From Szabonella alba (lineage in GTDB: Bacteria > Pseudomonadota > Alphaproteobacteria > Rhodobacterales > Rhodobacteraceae): a DNA stretch of 64,000 nucleotides. Positions within the stretch are counted from its first letter, which is position 1; each line of letters starts with the position of its first letter. A program made the position numbers and the translations under genes. Below the pieces are notes generated by a model. It did not search any database. It saw nothing but the letters and a program-made list of their open reading frames with translations, and was not told the origin of the DNA. This document shows positions 35,473 to 45,051 of the stretch, in pieces. The stretch covers positions 124,001 to 188,000 of the forward strand of contig NZ_JAESVN010000005.1 in NCBI RefSeq assembly GCF_016765775.1, written 5' to 3'.

Positions 35473-35638
35473 GATCGTTCAGATATGTTCGGTTTTCGAT
35501 AATTGTTACGGATCAAATGCATTTCTGCACAGATCCCATGCGCGCAGCGGGACTAGGACGGCCCGGCGCAGAGGATTAGGTTGATCGGGTAACATCGTAT
35601 CATCCGGGACTGCCCCGGAGCATCTGAGGGAGATCCGC

Positions 35639-36229
35639 ATGACCAAGCTCGCGATCCTGTTTTATTCAACCTATGGCCATAACCGCGCAATGGCCGAGGC
35701 CGCTGCCGAAACCGCCCGGACCGAAGGGGCCGATGTGCGCCTGCTGCGCATTGCCGAGACCGCCCCCGCCGATGTGGTGAACGGTCAGGATGCCTGGAAG
35801 GCCGAGACCGAGGCGGCCTCGAAATACAAGGCGGCGACGCCCGAGGATATGGAATGGGCCGATGCCTATCTCTTTTCCGCCCCCACCCGTTTCGGGGCCG
35901 CGCCCTCGCAGTTGCGCGCCTTCATCGACACGCTGGGCGGGATGTGGTCACAGGGCAAGCTGGCCGACAAGGCGGTCAGCGCAATGACCTCGGCGCAAAA
36001 TCCCCATGGCGGGCAGGAGGCGACGATTCTGGGCCTTTACACCACCTTCATGCATTGGGGCTCGGTCATCGTGGCACCGGGATATACGGATGAATCTGTC
36101 GGCGCCACCGGAGGCAATCCCTATGGCTACAGCCATACCGCTGGCACGGATGTGGATGACAAGGCCAAGGCGGCCATCGCGCATCAGACGAAGCGTCTGC
36201 TGAAAATGGCGGGCAAGATCCGGGGCTGA
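35639..36229 (+). CDS. wrbA: NAD(P)H:quinone oxidoreductase WrbA
   Basis: An FMN-binding flavodoxin-like quinone reductase, linked to oxidative stress. The 196-residue protein has LAILFYSTYGHNRAMAEA (phosphate loop), SAPTRFGAAPSQLRAFIDTLGGMWSQGKL and GTDVDDKAKAAIAHQ, standard WrbA features. It is preceded by a 166-base gap with an AT-rich patch and followed by a strong terminator, so it is probably monocistronic. Confidence 0.95.
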   Translation: MTKLAILFYSTYGHNRAMAEAAAETARTEGADVRLLRIAETAPADVVNGQDAWKAETEAASKYKAATPEDMEWADAYLFSAPTRFGAAPSQLRAFIDTLGGMWSQGKLADKAVSAMTSAQNPHGGQEATILGLYTTFMHWGSVIVAPGYTDESVGATGGNPYGYSHTAGTDVDDKAKAAIAHQTKRLLKMAGKIRG

Positions 36230-36260
36230 ACGGCGCCGGGCCAGCAATCACAACATCCCG

Positions 36261-36288
36261 ACGGGCTGCGCGACGCGCGGCCCGTTTT
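36261..36288 (+). terminator. Rho-independent terminator after wrbA
   Basis: ACGGGC pairs with GCCCGT and the inner GCGC pairs with GCGC across a GAC loop, with one G-T pair, giving an 11-bp stem ending in TTTT at 36285-36288. It lies about 30 bases past the wrbA stop. Confidence 0.85.
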
Positions 36289-36387
36289 GCATTGCGGGAC
36301 CTGCGGTTCTAGAGTGAGGCGGAGCGGGTATCGAAGGAAGCGATGGATGGGGGGCGGGACGCGGCCGCCCCCCAAGCGCGGACTGTC

Positions 36388-37317
36388 TCAGCCCTCCAGC
36401 ATCATCTGATAGGCCATCGGCACATAATGGAACCCGTCGCCCCGGGTCTCGACATGGCCCATGGCGGGGAAGGGCATGTGATAGCCGATCATCGGCACCC
36501 GGTCGGCGGCCAGCATGTCCAGCACGCGGCGGCGGCTGGCGGCTGCAGCCTCCTTGTCCATGTCGAAGCGCACCTCCCAGTCGGGATGGGCCAGCGACCA
36601 GACCGGGTGATTGGCGAGATCCGCAATCAGCATCATCTGCCGGTCGCCGCTGTCGATCATATAGCCCATATGGCCGGGCGTATGGCCCGCCGCCAGCACT
36701 GCCGTCAGTCCCGGCGCCACGCTGCCGCCATCGTCAAGAAAGGTCATCTGGTCGTTCAGCGGGCGCACAGATGTGTCAAAACCCTCATTGCCTGCCGCCA
36801 TCCAGTGATTGTGTTCGGCGGCACCCGTCACATAGCGGGCATTGGCGAAGGTCGGCCCGGCATCGCCCATCAGCCCGCCGATATGGTCACCATGCATATG
36901 GGTCAGCACGACAACATCCACCTGATCGGGGGTGTAGCCTGCGGCTGCCAGCGCGGCAGTAATCCCTTCGGGCGAAAGCCCGGCATCGAACAGTACAAGC
37001 TCGGCCCCGGTATTCACCAGTGTCGGGGTGAAGAAGAACTGCGCCCGGTCGGCAGGCAGGAAGGCCGCCTCGGACACGGCGGCAAATTCGGCCGGATCGG
37101 CGTTCAGCCCGAAGATTTCCGATACGTTCTCAACGGTGCGGGTGCCCGACAGCAATGTCGTTACCTCGAAATCCCCGAGTTTGAACCGGTTATGCACGGG
37201 GGTTGAGGCCCCCATCATTTCGGCCGCGGCCCGGGCGGGGGCGGCAAAGGCCGGGAGCAGCGGCAGCGTCACGGCGCTGGCGATCATATGGCGGCGCGAG
37301 AGCATCGGCGTTTTCAT
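36388..37317 (-). CDS. Tat-exported metallo-beta-lactamase-fold hydrolase
   Basis: A 309-residue MBL-fold protein with the metal motif HMHGDH at residues 140-145 and further ligands in AAGHTPGHMGYM and IADLANHPVW. The N-terminus LSRRHMIASAVTLPLLPAFAAPARA looks like a twin-arginine signal (R8-R9), so it is probably exported to the periplasm already folded. Substrate is unknown; relatives include lactonases and quorum-quenching enzymes. The ATG at 37317 is chosen for the signal peptide. 220 bases of gap follow upstream, with nothing recognisable. Confidence 0.85.
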   Translation of the reverse strand: MKTPMLSRRHMIASAVTLPLLPAFAAPARAAAEMMGASTPVHNRFKLGDFEVTTLLSGTRTVENVSEIFGLNADPAEFAAVSEAAFLPADRAQFFFTPTLVNTGAELVLFDAGLSPEGITAALAAAGYTPDQVDVVVLTHMHGDHIGGLMGDAGPTFANARYVTGAAEHNHWMAAGNEGFDTSVRPLNDQMTFLDDGGSVAPGLTAVLAAGHTPGHMGYMIDSGDRQMMLIADLANHPVWSLAHPDWEVRFDMDKEAAAASRRRVLDMLAADRVPMIGYHMPFPAMGHVETRGDGFHYVPMAYQMMLEG

Positions 37318-37538
37318 GCGGGTATCCTCCGGGTTTCGATCAGGCGTCGCGCGGAAGTCTAGACCGGGCGGGGCCTGCGTCCAGCCCTGCGCGTCCTGCG
37401 TTGACGCAGAGGTGATCCGAGGCGTGGCGGTTGGTCGAAAAACCGCGTTCCGCACGCAATCAGGGCGGCGACGGGCGGGGTTGCCGCGTCAATTGTTTCA
37501 ACCGGACCGGCAGCCGGGGAGGACGACGCAGGGCGACG

Positions 37539-37949
37539 CTATTCCCACCAAGGGTCGATGGCGGCGATATCCGCATCGCTCCAGCCGAAATGATGGGCCA
37601 GTTCATGCACCAGAACATGTGTCACGATCTCGGTCAGGGTCACATTGCCCCGGTCCAGCCATTCATCAAGGATAGGTCGGCGGAACAGCCAGATCGTATC
37701 GGGGCGGGCGGGCTGATCCATCACCGATTTCTCGGTCAGGGGTGTGCCCTCGTAAAGCCCGGTCAATTCGAACGGATCGGCGATTTCCATTTCGGCAAGG
37801 ATCTCGCCCGGGGCGAAATCCTCGATCCGCAGCGCCAGTGACAGGGCAGCCGCCCGCCAGGGGTCGGGCAAGGCCGCGACCGCGCCCTGGGCAAGGCGTT
37901 CGATCATCGCAAGATCGGGGGCAAGGGCGTCGTCAGGCAGATGCGTCAT
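37539..37949 (-). CDS. Small zincin-like metallopeptidase family protein
   Basis: A 136-residue protein of the minimal zincin family (DUF1025/Zincin_1). The active-site motif HELAHHFG carries H115-E116-x-x-H119, followed by DADIAAIDPWW where the Asp may be the third ligand. EDFAPGEILAEMEIADPFELTGLYEGTP is the conserved N-terminal block. The ATG at 37949 is preferred over a longer frame. Function unknown. Divergent from gltX. Confidence 0.85.
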   Translation of the reverse strand: MTHLPDDALAPDLAMIERLAQGAVAALPDPWRAAALSLALRIEDFAPGEILAEMEIADPFELTGLYEGTPLTEKSVMDQPARPDTIWLFRRPILDEWLDRGNVTLTEIVTHVLVHELAHHFGWSDADIAAIDPWWE

Positions 37950-38071
37950 GGCGTGACCATAGGCGGGGTCCGGGCGGGCGTCCAGCGACGGCAGGCCGGG
38001 GCAGCGGGGGCGCGATATGGACAAACGGCCCGCGCTGTGACAGAGCGGCGGGGTTCAGGAGAGCCGCCCCC

Positions 38072-39412
38072 ATGATCCAGACTGCGACCCATACCGTCAC
38101 CCGTTTCGCCCCGTCGCCCACCGGCTATATCCATGTCGGCAATCTGCGCACCGCGCTGATGAACTGGATGATCGCCCGCAAGGCAGGCGGCCAGTTCATC
38201 CTGCGGCTGGACGATACCGATCAGGAACGGTCAAAACCGGAATATGCCGACGCCATCATGGAAGATCTCGAATGGCTGGGCCTGACATGGGACCGGGTGG
38301 AACGGCAATCCGCGCGGCTGGAGCGTTACGGCGAACAGGCACAGGCGCTGCGCGCCGCTGGGCGGTTCTATGAATGTTTCGAAAGCCCGACCGATCTGGA
38401 CCTGAAGCGCAAGAAACTGCTGAACATGGGCCGCCCGCCGGTCTATGACCGCGCCAGTCTGGCCCTGACCGAGGCCGATCGTGACCGGCTGCGTGAAACG
38501 ACCCCGGGTTATTGGCGCTTCCTGCTGGATCAGGAGCGGATCGAGTGGACGGATGGTATCCTTGGCCCCGTCTCGATCGACGCGGCCAGCGTGTCGGATC
38601 CGGTGCTGATCCGGGCCGATGGGCAGGTGCTGTATACCTTTGCCTCTTCGGTTGATGATATCGACATGGGCGTGACCCATATCGTGCGCGGGGCCGACCA
38701 TGTGACCAATACCGCGACGCAGATCCAGATCATGCAGGCGATGGGGGGCACCCCGCCGCAATTCGCCCATCACAGCCTCTTGACCGGGCCGCTGGGTGAG
38801 GCGCTGTCGAAACGGCTGGGCACGCTGTCCCTGCGCGATCTGCGCGCCCGGGGGGTGGAGCCGATGGCGCTGCTGTCGCTGATGGCGCGGTTGGGATCCG
38901 CGCGCCCGGTGGAACTGGCGGCCAGCCATGCCGACCTGATCGAAGGGTTCGATATTGCCAGCTTTGGCGCGGCGCCGACGAAATTCGATGCCGAGGATCT
39001 GTTCCCGCTGACCCGTGCCCATGTTCAGGCACTGCCCTTTGCCGATGTCGCAGGGCGAATTGCGGCGCTGGGCGTGCCCGACGATCTGGCCGAACCCTTC
39101 TGGCGCGTCGCGCGGGAAAATATCACCGTTCTGGCGGATCTGGAGGGCTGGTGGGCGCTGTTCCGCGACGGGGCCGAACCGCTGATCGCCGAAGAGGACC
39201 GCGACTTTGTCGCGCAGGCGCTGGGCCTTTTGCCGCCGCGCCCCTGGGGTCCGGCAAGCTGGGGCGAATGGACCGCCGCGGTGAAGACGGCGACGGGGCG
39301 CAAGGGCAAAGGGCTGTTCATGCCGCTGCGCAAGGCGCTGACCGGGCAGGGCCATGGGCCGGAAATGGCCGATCTCATGCCGCTGTTGCAGCGGGTCCGC
39401 GCGCTGGACTGA
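38072..39412 (+). CDS. gltX: Glutamyl-tRNA synthetase
   Basis: Charges tRNA with glutamate. The 446-residue class I synthetase has FAPSPTGYIHVGNLRTAL, in which the HIGH motif reads H21-V-G-N24, and the KMSKS-equivalent ALSKR after LTGPLGE. FILRLDDTDQERSK and VSDPVLIRADG are standard GluRS sequence. Many alphaproteobacteria have two GluRS copies that differ in tRNA preference; this shorter form may be one of them. The start at 38072 gives MIQTATHTVTRFAPSPTG. Confidence 0.93.
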   Translation: MIQTATHTVTRFAPSPTGYIHVGNLRTALMNWMIARKAGGQFILRLDDTDQERSKPEYADAIMEDLEWLGLTWDRVERQSARLERYGEQAQALRAAGRFYECFESPTDLDLKRKKLLNMGRPPVYDRASLALTEADRDRLRETTPGYWRFLLDQERIEWTDGILGPVSIDAASVSDPVLIRADGQVLYTFASSVDDIDMGVTHIVRGADHVTNTATQIQIMQAMGGTPPQFAHHSLLTGPLGEALSKRLGTLSLRDLRARGVEPMALLSLMARLGSARPVELAASHADLIEGFDIASFGAAPTKFDAEDLFPLTRAHVQALPFADVAGRIAALGVPDDLAEPFWRVARENITVLADLEGWWALFRDGAEPLIAEEDRDFVAQALGLLPPRPWGPASWGEWTAAVKTATGRKGKGLFMPLRKALTGQGHGPEMADLMPLLQRVRALD

Positions 39413-39437
39413 TCGCGCTTTGGTTTCCGACCTGTCA

Positions 39438-39503
39438 GGGGGCGCCCGCGCCCCCCTTTGGCCTTGCGGCCAATTCACCCCCTGAGGATATTTCTCAGGC
39501 GAA
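39438..39503 (+). repeat. Intergenic double-hairpin repeat (family member b)
   Basis: GGGGGCGCCCGCGCCCCC hairpin, TTTGGCCTTGCGGCCAA second hairpin, TTCACCCCC, then TGAGGATATTTCTC. It follows gltX by 25 bases in sense orientation. Type copy for the family. Confidence 0.7.
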
Positions 39504-39518
39504 GAACGGGGGCCGGGG

Positions 39519-40151
39519 TCAGCGGAGCGCCCTGCGGGGGCCAAGCGTGGCGCGGAAGGTATCGACCACGGCGCGTTCGGCATCCGTCAGCACTTGCGCA
39601 CGGGGATAAAGTGGCGCGGCGCGGTCATCGCGGATCGGGGCATCCCAGCCATCGGTCGTGGCAAAGAACGCCGCCGCGCCCGCCGCGCCGAATTCGCGCA
39701 GGAAGCCCTGAACCACCGTATCGAGATAGCTGAGCAGGATCGGATGCGCGGGGCTTGCGGGCTGCTGATCCGCCTCGGGCACGGCGTAGACCTGCGCGGA
39801 AAGCGGGGCGCCGCTGGTCAGATCGGCCATGACCGGATGGCGGGCATAGGCAAATTCGCGCGCGTCCAGCGCGCTCCAGTCCGCCCCCGGCACCTCGGCC
39901 ACCAGCCCCTCGATTTCGGCCCCCGCGATTTCGGCCCCCGCGATTTCGGCCCTGGCATCGCGGCGCACCGACAGGAAGGCCAGATCGCGTGCGGGCGTAT
40001 GGACCCAGACCCGGCGCCAGCCCCGCAGCCGCGCGGGCCTTGCGGCGGGATAATCATGGGTCGCGCGGTTCACAAGGCTACCATAGCCGAAGAAATGCGG
40101 GGCCGGGCCGGGCTGTGCCCCCGCGTCGGGACGGAGTGAATCAGGGGTCAT
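39519..40151 (-). CDS. Gamma-glutamylcyclotransferase-like (AIG2-type) protein
   Basis: A 210-residue protein with the GGCT/AIG2 fold start HFFGYGSLVNRATHDYP, where Y-G-S-L is the substrate loop, and ALDAREFAYARH with a Glu at the place of the catalytic acid. The C-terminal half (LSYLDTVVQGFLREFG) is an alpha-helical extension. An in-frame run AEIAGAEIAGAEIEG is caused by a 15-base tandem repeat (39911-39953). Substrate unknown. Divergent from the glycine riboswitch. Confidence 0.75.
   Translation of the reverse strand: MTPDSLRPDAGAQPGPAPHFFGYGSLVNRATHDYPAARPARLRGWRRVWVHTPARDLAFLSVRRDARAEIAGAEIAGAEIEGLVAEVPGADWSALDAREFAYARHPVMADLTSGAPLSAQVYAVPEADQQPASPAHPILLSYLDTVVQGFLREFGAAGAAAFFATTDGWDAPIRDDRAAPLYPRAQVLTDAERAVVDTFRATLGPRRALR
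39911..39953. repeat. 15-base in-frame tandem repeat
   Basis: CGATTTCGGCCCCCG is repeated exactly twice (39911-39925, 39926-39940), then a third, truncated copy follows. Each unit adds five residues (AEIAG on the minus strand) to the cyclotransferase-like protein, so copy number could vary without a frameshift. Confidence 0.85.
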
Positions 40152-40225
40152 GTCGGTTTTGCGGGCCTTTGCGTCGGAATGTCGCTTTGCTCTTGCCAGT
40201 TCGCGGGGCGGCAGGCTAGACCCAA

Positions 40226-40420
40226 GGAGCAGGATCGGGAGAATCCGGTACGGGCATCACAGCCCGTTCTGGTGCCGAAGGAGCAACCGCCCCGGTAAAC
40301 TCTCAGGCGCAAGGGACCGTTCCTGCTGACAGACTCTGGAGAGTGGCGCTTGCGCCCGCCGAAGGGATAACGATCTCAGGCGCCCGGACCCGGCAAGGGA
40401 AAGGGCAAGGACAGAGGGGG
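40226..40420 (+). promoter_or_regulatory. Tandem glycine riboswitch upstream of gcvT
   Basis: Two glycine aptamers lie in the 334-base gap before gcvT. Aptamer 1 (about 40235-40320) has CGGGAGAATCCGG, TGCCGAAGGAGCAA and AACTCTCAGGCGCAAGGGACC. Aptamer 2 (about 40330-40417) has CTCTGGAGAG, CGCCGAAGGGATAA, ATCTCAGGCGCCCGGAC and closes with CTCTG/CAGAG (40334-40338 with 40412-40416). The leader AGCAGGA (40228-40234) pairs perfectly with the linker TCCTGCT (40321-40327), the leader-linker (kink-turn) stem known in this class. Glycine binding should raise expression of the cleavage system. Confidence 0.93.
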
Positions 40421-40452
40421 CATCGACAGGCGGGATAATCCTGCCTGCGCGG

Positions 40453-40468
40453 TGCCGGGCGTCCGGCA
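40453..40468 (+). promoter_or_regulatory. Expression-platform hairpin of the glycine riboswitch
   Basis: TGCCGG (40453-40458) pairs with CCGGCA (40463-40468), loop GCGT. It lies between the second aptamer and the purine-rich ribosome site GGGGAAGGGGGG before the gcvT ATG at 40486. No T-run follows, so control by access to the ribosome site looks likelier than termination. Confidence 0.4.
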
Positions 40469-40485
40469 AGGGGAAGGGGGGCCTG

Positions 40486-41613
40486 ATGGCCGATCTGAGG
40501 CGGACCTGTCTTTACGATCTTCATGAAGAACTGGGCGCGAAACTGGTGCCTTTCGCGGGCTATGAAATGCCGGTGCAATACCCGATGGGGGTGCTGAAAG
40601 AGCATCTGCACACGCGCGCACAGGCCGGGCTGTTCGATGTCAGCCATATGGGGCAGGTGATCCTGCGCCCCAAAGGCGATATGGCGGCGCTGGAGGCAGC
40701 ATTCGAGGCGCTGATGCCGGTGGCGGTGACGGGGCTGGCCGAGGGGCGGCAGCGTTACGGGCTGTTCACCAATGCGCGCGGCGGGATTCTGGATGACCTG
40801 ATGTTCGCCAATCGCGGCGATCATCTGTTCGTCGTTGTCAATGCCGCCTGCAAGGAGACCGATATCGCCCATATGACCGCGCATCTGGGGCCGGTGGCCA
40901 AGGTGGAGCCGGTGACCGACCGCGCGCTGCTGGCGCTTCAGGGGCCCGAGGCCGAGGCGGTTCTGGCCGCGCTGGTGCCGCAGGTTGCCGAAATGCGCTT
41001 CATGGATGTGATTGCGGTCGATACGGTTTTCGGCGCGCTGTGGATTTCGCGCTCGGGCTATAGCGGCGAGGACGGGTTCGAGATTTCGCTGCCCGAAGCC
41101 TCGGCCCCTGATTTCGCGCGCAACCTGCTGGCCCATCCTGCGGTGGCCCCCATCGGGCTGGGCGCACGCGACAGCCTGCGGCTTGAGGCGGGGCTGTGCC
41201 TTTACGGGCATGACATCGACGAAAACACGACGCCGGTTGCGGCGGGGCTGTCCTGGGCGATCCAGAAGGCCCGCCGCCGCGGCGGCGCGCGGGAGGGCGG
41301 ATTTCCGGGGGCCGAACGCATCCTGCAGGAACTGGCTGAGGGCGCGCCCGCGCTGCGGGTCGGGTTCCACCCCGAAACCCGCGCCCCCATGCGCGAAGGC
41401 ACCGTCATCTGGGATGCGCCCGAGGGGGGGCGCAATGTCGGGGGCATCACCTCGGGCGGCTATGGCCCGTCAGTCGAGGCCCCGATCGCCATGGGCTATG
41501 TGCCGCAGGACTGCGCCGAACCGGGCACCCGTCTTTGGGGAGAGTTGCGTGGCAAGCGTCTGCCTGTCACGGTCAGCGAACTTCCGTTCCGTCCATCCAC
41601 CTACAAGCGCTGA
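40486..41613 (+). CDS. gcvT: Glycine cleavage system T protein (aminomethyltransferase)
   Basis: Transfers the methylene group from the aminomethyl-lipoyl H protein to tetrahydrofolate, releasing ammonia. The 375-residue protein contains LFDVSHMGQ, DDLMFANRGDHLFVVVNAACKETD, SGYSGEDGFEISLP and GGITSGGYGPSVEAPIAMGYV, all typical of GcvT. First gene of gcvT-gcvH-gcvP, under the tandem glycine riboswitch. Confidence 0.96.
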   Translation: MADLRRTCLYDLHEELGAKLVPFAGYEMPVQYPMGVLKEHLHTRAQAGLFDVSHMGQVILRPKGDMAALEAAFEALMPVAVTGLAEGRQRYGLFTNARGGILDDLMFANRGDHLFVVVNAACKETDIAHMTAHLGPVAKVEPVTDRALLALQGPEAEAVLAALVPQVAEMRFMDVIAVDTVFGALWISRSGYSGEDGFEISLPEASAPDFARNLLAHPAVAPIGLGARDSLRLEAGLCLYGHDIDENTTPVAAGLSWAIQKARRRGGAREGGFPGAERILQELAEGAPALRVGFHPETRAPMREGTVIWDAPEGGRNVGGITSGGYGPSVEAPIAMGYVPQDCAEPGTRLWGELRGKRLPVTVSELPFRPSTYKR

Positions 41614-41626
41614 GGAGCGTTTCACG

Positions 41627-41998
41627 ATGAAATATACCGAAGATCATGAATGGCTGCGTGTCGAATCCACCCCCGAGGGGGATATCGTCGTGGTCGGCAT
41701 CACCGAGCATGCCGCAACCCAACTGGGCGATGTGGTATTCGTCGAACTGCCCGAAGTGGAAACCGTGGTGGCCACCGGCGACGAGGTCGTGGTGATCGAA
41801 AGCGTCAAGGCCGCGTCGGATATTCTGGCGCCGGTCGATGGCGAGATCATCGAGGTCAATGCGAAACTGTCCGACAAGCCGGGGCTGGTGAATGATGATC
41901 CGACCGGGGCGGCGTGGTTTTTCAAGATGAAGATTGATGACCTGTCCGTGCTCGACGATTTCATGGATGAAGATGAATATAATGACATGATCGGCTGA
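41627..41998 (+). CDS. gcvH: Glycine cleavage system H protein
   Basis: Lipoyl carrier that shuttles the aminomethyl group between P and T proteins. The 123-residue protein opens MKYTEDHEWLRVE and has the lipoylated lysine K61 in VVIESVKAASDILAPVDGE. GAAWFFKMKI near the C-terminus is typical. A GAGGAG ribosome site lies just after the gcvT stop, 13 bases upstream. Confidence 0.97.
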   Translation: MKYTEDHEWLRVESTPEGDIVVVGITEHAATQLGDVVFVELPEVETVVATGDEVVVIESVKAASDILAPVDGEIIEVNAKLSDKPGLVNDDPTGAAWFFKMKIDDLSVLDDFMDEDEYNDMIG

Positions 41999-42018
41999 AG
42001 GCCGGTCCGTCGCGCAAG

Positions 42019-42068
42019 CCGGGGGGCCAGCCCCCCGGACCCCCCGGGATATTTGAGGACAGAAAAAG
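42019..42068 (+). repeat. Intergenic hairpin repeat between gcvH and gcvP (family member c)
   Basis: CCGGGGGGCC-A-GCCCCCCGG hairpin, then CCCCCCGGGATATTTGAGGACAGAAAAAG. It lacks the second hairpin of the longer copies. Its place inside the operon, 20 bases past gcvH, suggests a stabiliser or attenuating structure at the gcvH 3' end. Confidence 0.65.
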
Positions 42069-42104
42069 GGGAACCCCCCGTTTCCGGTCCGAAAGGTGAG
42101 CGCC

Positions 42105-44942
42105 ATGAGTTTCACGCCGACTGACTACAACACCTATGATTTCGCGAACCGTCGCCATATCGGCCCCTCGCCCGCCGAGATGACCGAAATGCTCGCCGCC
42201 GTGGGCGCGGCTGATCTTGAGACTTTGGTCGCCGAAACCGTGCCGCCCTCGATCCGGCAGGGCAAGGCGCTGACCTGGGCGCCACTGGCCGAGCATGAAT
42301 TGCTGGCGCGGATGCGCGAGGTCGCGGCGAAGAACCGGGTGATGACCAGCCTGATCGGGCAAGGCTATTACGGCACCGTGACGCCGCCCGCGATCCAGCG
42401 CAACATTCTGGAAAACCCGGCATGGTATACGGCCTATACGCCCTATCAGCCCGAGATTGCACAGGGGCGGCTTGAGGCGCTGCTGAACTATCAGACCATG
42501 GTGGCCGATCTGACCGGGTTGCCGGTGGCCAATGCCAGCCTGCTGGATGAGGCGACAGCGGCGGCGGAAGCCATGACCATGGCCGAACGCACAGCGAAAT
42601 CCAAGGCGCGGGCGTTTTTCGTTGACCGCTTCTGCCATCCCCAGACCATTGCCGTGATCCGCACGCGGGCAGAACCGCTGGGGATCGAGATCATCGAGGA
42701 TATGGTCGGCAATCTGGACCCATCCAAGGTGTTTGGCGCGATCTTTCAATATCCGGGCAGCTATGGGCATGTGACCGATTTCACCGCGCTGATCGCCAAG
42801 GTCCATGCGGCCAAGGGCATTGCCATTGTGGCGACGGATCTGCTGGCGCTGTGCCTTTTGAAGGAACCCGGCGCGATGGGGGCCGATATCGCGGTGGGGT
42901 CCAGCCAGCGTTTCGGCGTGCCGATGGGCTATGGCGGGCCGCATGCGGCCTTCATGGCCTGCCGGGATGAGTTGAAGCGCGCCATGCCGGGGCGGATCGT
43001 GGGGGTGTCCATTGATTCGCGCGGCAACAAGGCCTACCGGCTGGCGCTGCAGACCCGTGAACAGCATATCCGCCGTGAAAAGGCCACGTCGAATGTCTGC
43101 ACGGCGCAGGCGCTGCTGGCGGTCATGGCCTCCTTCTATGGCGTGTTCCACGGGCCGAAGGGGCTGCGCGCCATTGCCGAGCGGGTGCATTTCCTGACCA
43201 ACCGTCTGGCGCGGGCGCTGAAAGCGGCAGGCGCGAAGGTAGCACCCGCGGCCTTTTTTGACACGATCACGGTCGAGGTGGGCGTGGGGCAGGCGGGCAT
43301 CCTGGCCGCCGCCCGGGCCGAGGGGCTGAACTTCCGCAAGATCGGGCTGGACCGCGTGGGGATCAGCCTTGACGAGACCACGGATGAAAAAGTGCTGATC
43401 CGGGTGCTGCGCGCCTTCGGGATCGAGGGCGTGCCGCCACATCGCGCCAGCCTTGGTTTCCCCGAGACGATGCTGCGGGAAAGCGAATACCTGACCCATC
43501 CGGTGTTCCATATGAACCGCGCAGAATCCGAGATGATGCGCTATATGCGCCGCCTGTCGGATCGTGACCTTGCGCTGGACAGGGCGATGATTCCGCTGGG
43601 ATCCTGCACGATGAAGCTGAATGCGGCGGCCGAGATGATGCCGATCACATGGCCGGAATTCGGCAGCCTGCATCCCTTCGTGCCCGCCGATCAGGCGGCG
43701 GGCTATGCCGAGGCGATTGACGATCTGACCGCGAAACTGTGTGAGATCACCGGCTATGACGCCTTTTCCATGCAGCCCAATTCGGGCGCGCAGGGGGAAT
43801 ATGCAGGGCTGTTGACGATTCAGGCCTATCACCGCGCGCAGGGGCAGAGGGAGCGGGATATCTGCCTGATCCCGGTTTCGGCCCATGGCACCAATCCGGC
43901 CTCGGCGCAGATGTGCGGCATGAAGGTTGTGGTGGTGAAATCCGCACCCAATGGCGATGTTGATCTGGACGATTTCCGCGCCAAGGCGGCAGCGGCGGGC
44001 GACAGGCTGGCGGCCTGCATGATCACCTATCCGTCGACCCATGGCGTGTTTGAGGAAACCGTGCGCGAGGTCTGCCAGATCACCCATGACCATGGCGGCC
44101 AGGTCTATATCGACGGCGCGAACATGAACGCGCTGGTGGGGCTGGTAAAACCCGGTGAGATCGGCGGTGATGTCAGCCACCTCAACCTGCACAAGACCTT
44201 TGCCATCCCGCATGGCGGCGGCGGTCCGGGCATGGGGCCGATCGGCGTGCGCGCGCATCTGGCGCCGCATCTGCCGGGCCATCCGCAGACAGGCGGAGAG
44301 GGCGCGGTGAGTGCGGCACCGCTGGGATCAGCCTCGATCCTGCTGATTTCATGGGCTTACTGCCTGATGATGGGCGGTGAGGGGCTGACGCAGGCCACGC
44401 GGGTCGCGATCCTGAACGCCAATTACATCGCGGCACGGCTGGCGGGGAAATATCCGATCCTCTTCATGGGCAACAAGGGAAGGGTCGCGCATGAATGCAT
44501 CCTTGATACCCGCCCCTTTGCCGAAGCGGGCGTGACGGTCGACGACATCGCAAAGCGGCTGATTGACAATGGCTTTCATGCGCCGACCATGAGTTGGCCC
44601 GTCGCGGGCACGCTGATGGTGGAGCCGACCGAATCGGAAACCAAGGCCGAGATCGACCGTTTTATCACTGCCCTTCTGGCGATCCGTGACGAGATCGCGG
44701 CGGTGGAGGCGGGTGAGATCGCGGCTGCCGACAGCCCCCTGCGTCATGCGCCCCATACGGTTGAGGATCTGGTGGCCGACTGGGACCGGAAATACCCGCG
44801 TGAACAGGGCTGTTTCCCACCCGGTGCCTTCCGGGTGGACAAATACTGGCCGCCCGTGGGCCGGGTCGACAATGTCCATGGCGACCGCAATCTGATCTGC
44901 ATCTGCCCGCCGGTCGAAAGCTATGCGGATGCGGCGGAATAG
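42105..44942 (+). CDS. gcvP: Glycine dehydrogenase (decarboxylating), P protein
   Basis: PLP enzyme that decarboxylates glycine and loads the aminomethyl group on GcvH. The 945-residue single-chain form joins both halves found as GcvPA and GcvPB elsewhere. The PLP lysine lies in [19 protein letters not shown]; earlier [24 protein letters not shown] and [13 protein letters not shown] are conserved. The ATG at 42105 sits 7 bases after AAAGGTGAG; a GTG three codons upstream (42096) is the alternative start. Confidence 0.96.
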   Translation: MSFTPTDYNTYDFANRRHIGPSPAEMTEMLAAVGAADLETLVAETVPPSIRQGKALTWAPLAEHELLARMREVAAKNRVMTSLIGQGYYGTVTPPAIQRNILENPAWYTAYTPYQPEIAQGRLEALLNYQTMVADLTGLPVANASLLDEATAAAEAMTMAERTAKSKARAFFVDRFCHPQTIAVIRTRAEPLGIEIIEDMVGNLDPSKVFGAIFQYPGSYGHVTDFTALIAKVHAAKGIAIVATDLLALCLLKEPGAMGADIAVGSSQRFGVPMGYGGPHAAFMACRDELKRAMPGRIVGVSIDSRGNKAYRLALQTREQHIRREKATSNVCTAQALLAVMASFYGVFHGPKGLRAIAERVHFLTNRLARALKAAGAKVAPAAFFDTITVEVGVGQAGILAAARAEGLNFRKIGLDRVGISLDETTDEKVLIRVLRAFGIEGVPPHRASLGFPETMLRESEYLTHPVFHMNRAESEMMRYMRRLSDRDLALDRAMIPLGSCTMKLNAAAEMMPITWPEFGSLHPFVPADQAAGYAEAIDDLTAKLCEITGYDAFSMQPNSGAQGEYAGLLTIQAYHRAQGQRERDICLIPVSAHGTNPASAQMCGMKVVVVKSAPNGDVDLDDFRAKAAAAGDRLAACMITYPSTHGVFEETVREVCQITHDHGGQVYIDGANMNALVGLVKPGEIGGDVSHLNLHKTFAIPHGGGGPGMGPIGVRAHLAPHLPGHPQTGGEGAVSAAPLGSASILLISWAYCLMMGGEGLTQATRVAILNANYIAARLAGKYPILFMGNKGRVAHECILDTRPFAEAGVTVDDIAKRLIDNGFHAPTMSWPVAGTLMVEPTESETKAEIDRFITALLAIRDEIAAVEAGEIAAADSPLRHAPHTVEDLVADWDRKYPREQGCFPPGAFRVDKYWPPVGRVDNVHGDRNLICICPPVESYADAAE

Positions 44943-44963
44943 GGGCTGACCGGCCTGCGCGCG

Positions 44964-44989
44964 CCTGTCCCCCCTTTGCCGGGGGCAGG
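44964..44989 (+). terminator. Weak hairpin after gcvP
   Basis: CCTG-T-CCCCC pairs with GGGGG-CAGG (one bulged T) across a CTTTGCC loop, 20 bases past the gcvP stop. No T-run follows, so it is at best a weak or Rho-assisted terminator. Confidence 0.4.
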
Positions 44990-45051
44990 ACAACAGGCTT
45001 TGGCCATCGCGGCACGCTGCGCGGGCTTGTGAATTTGCTGATCTCGCAGCA

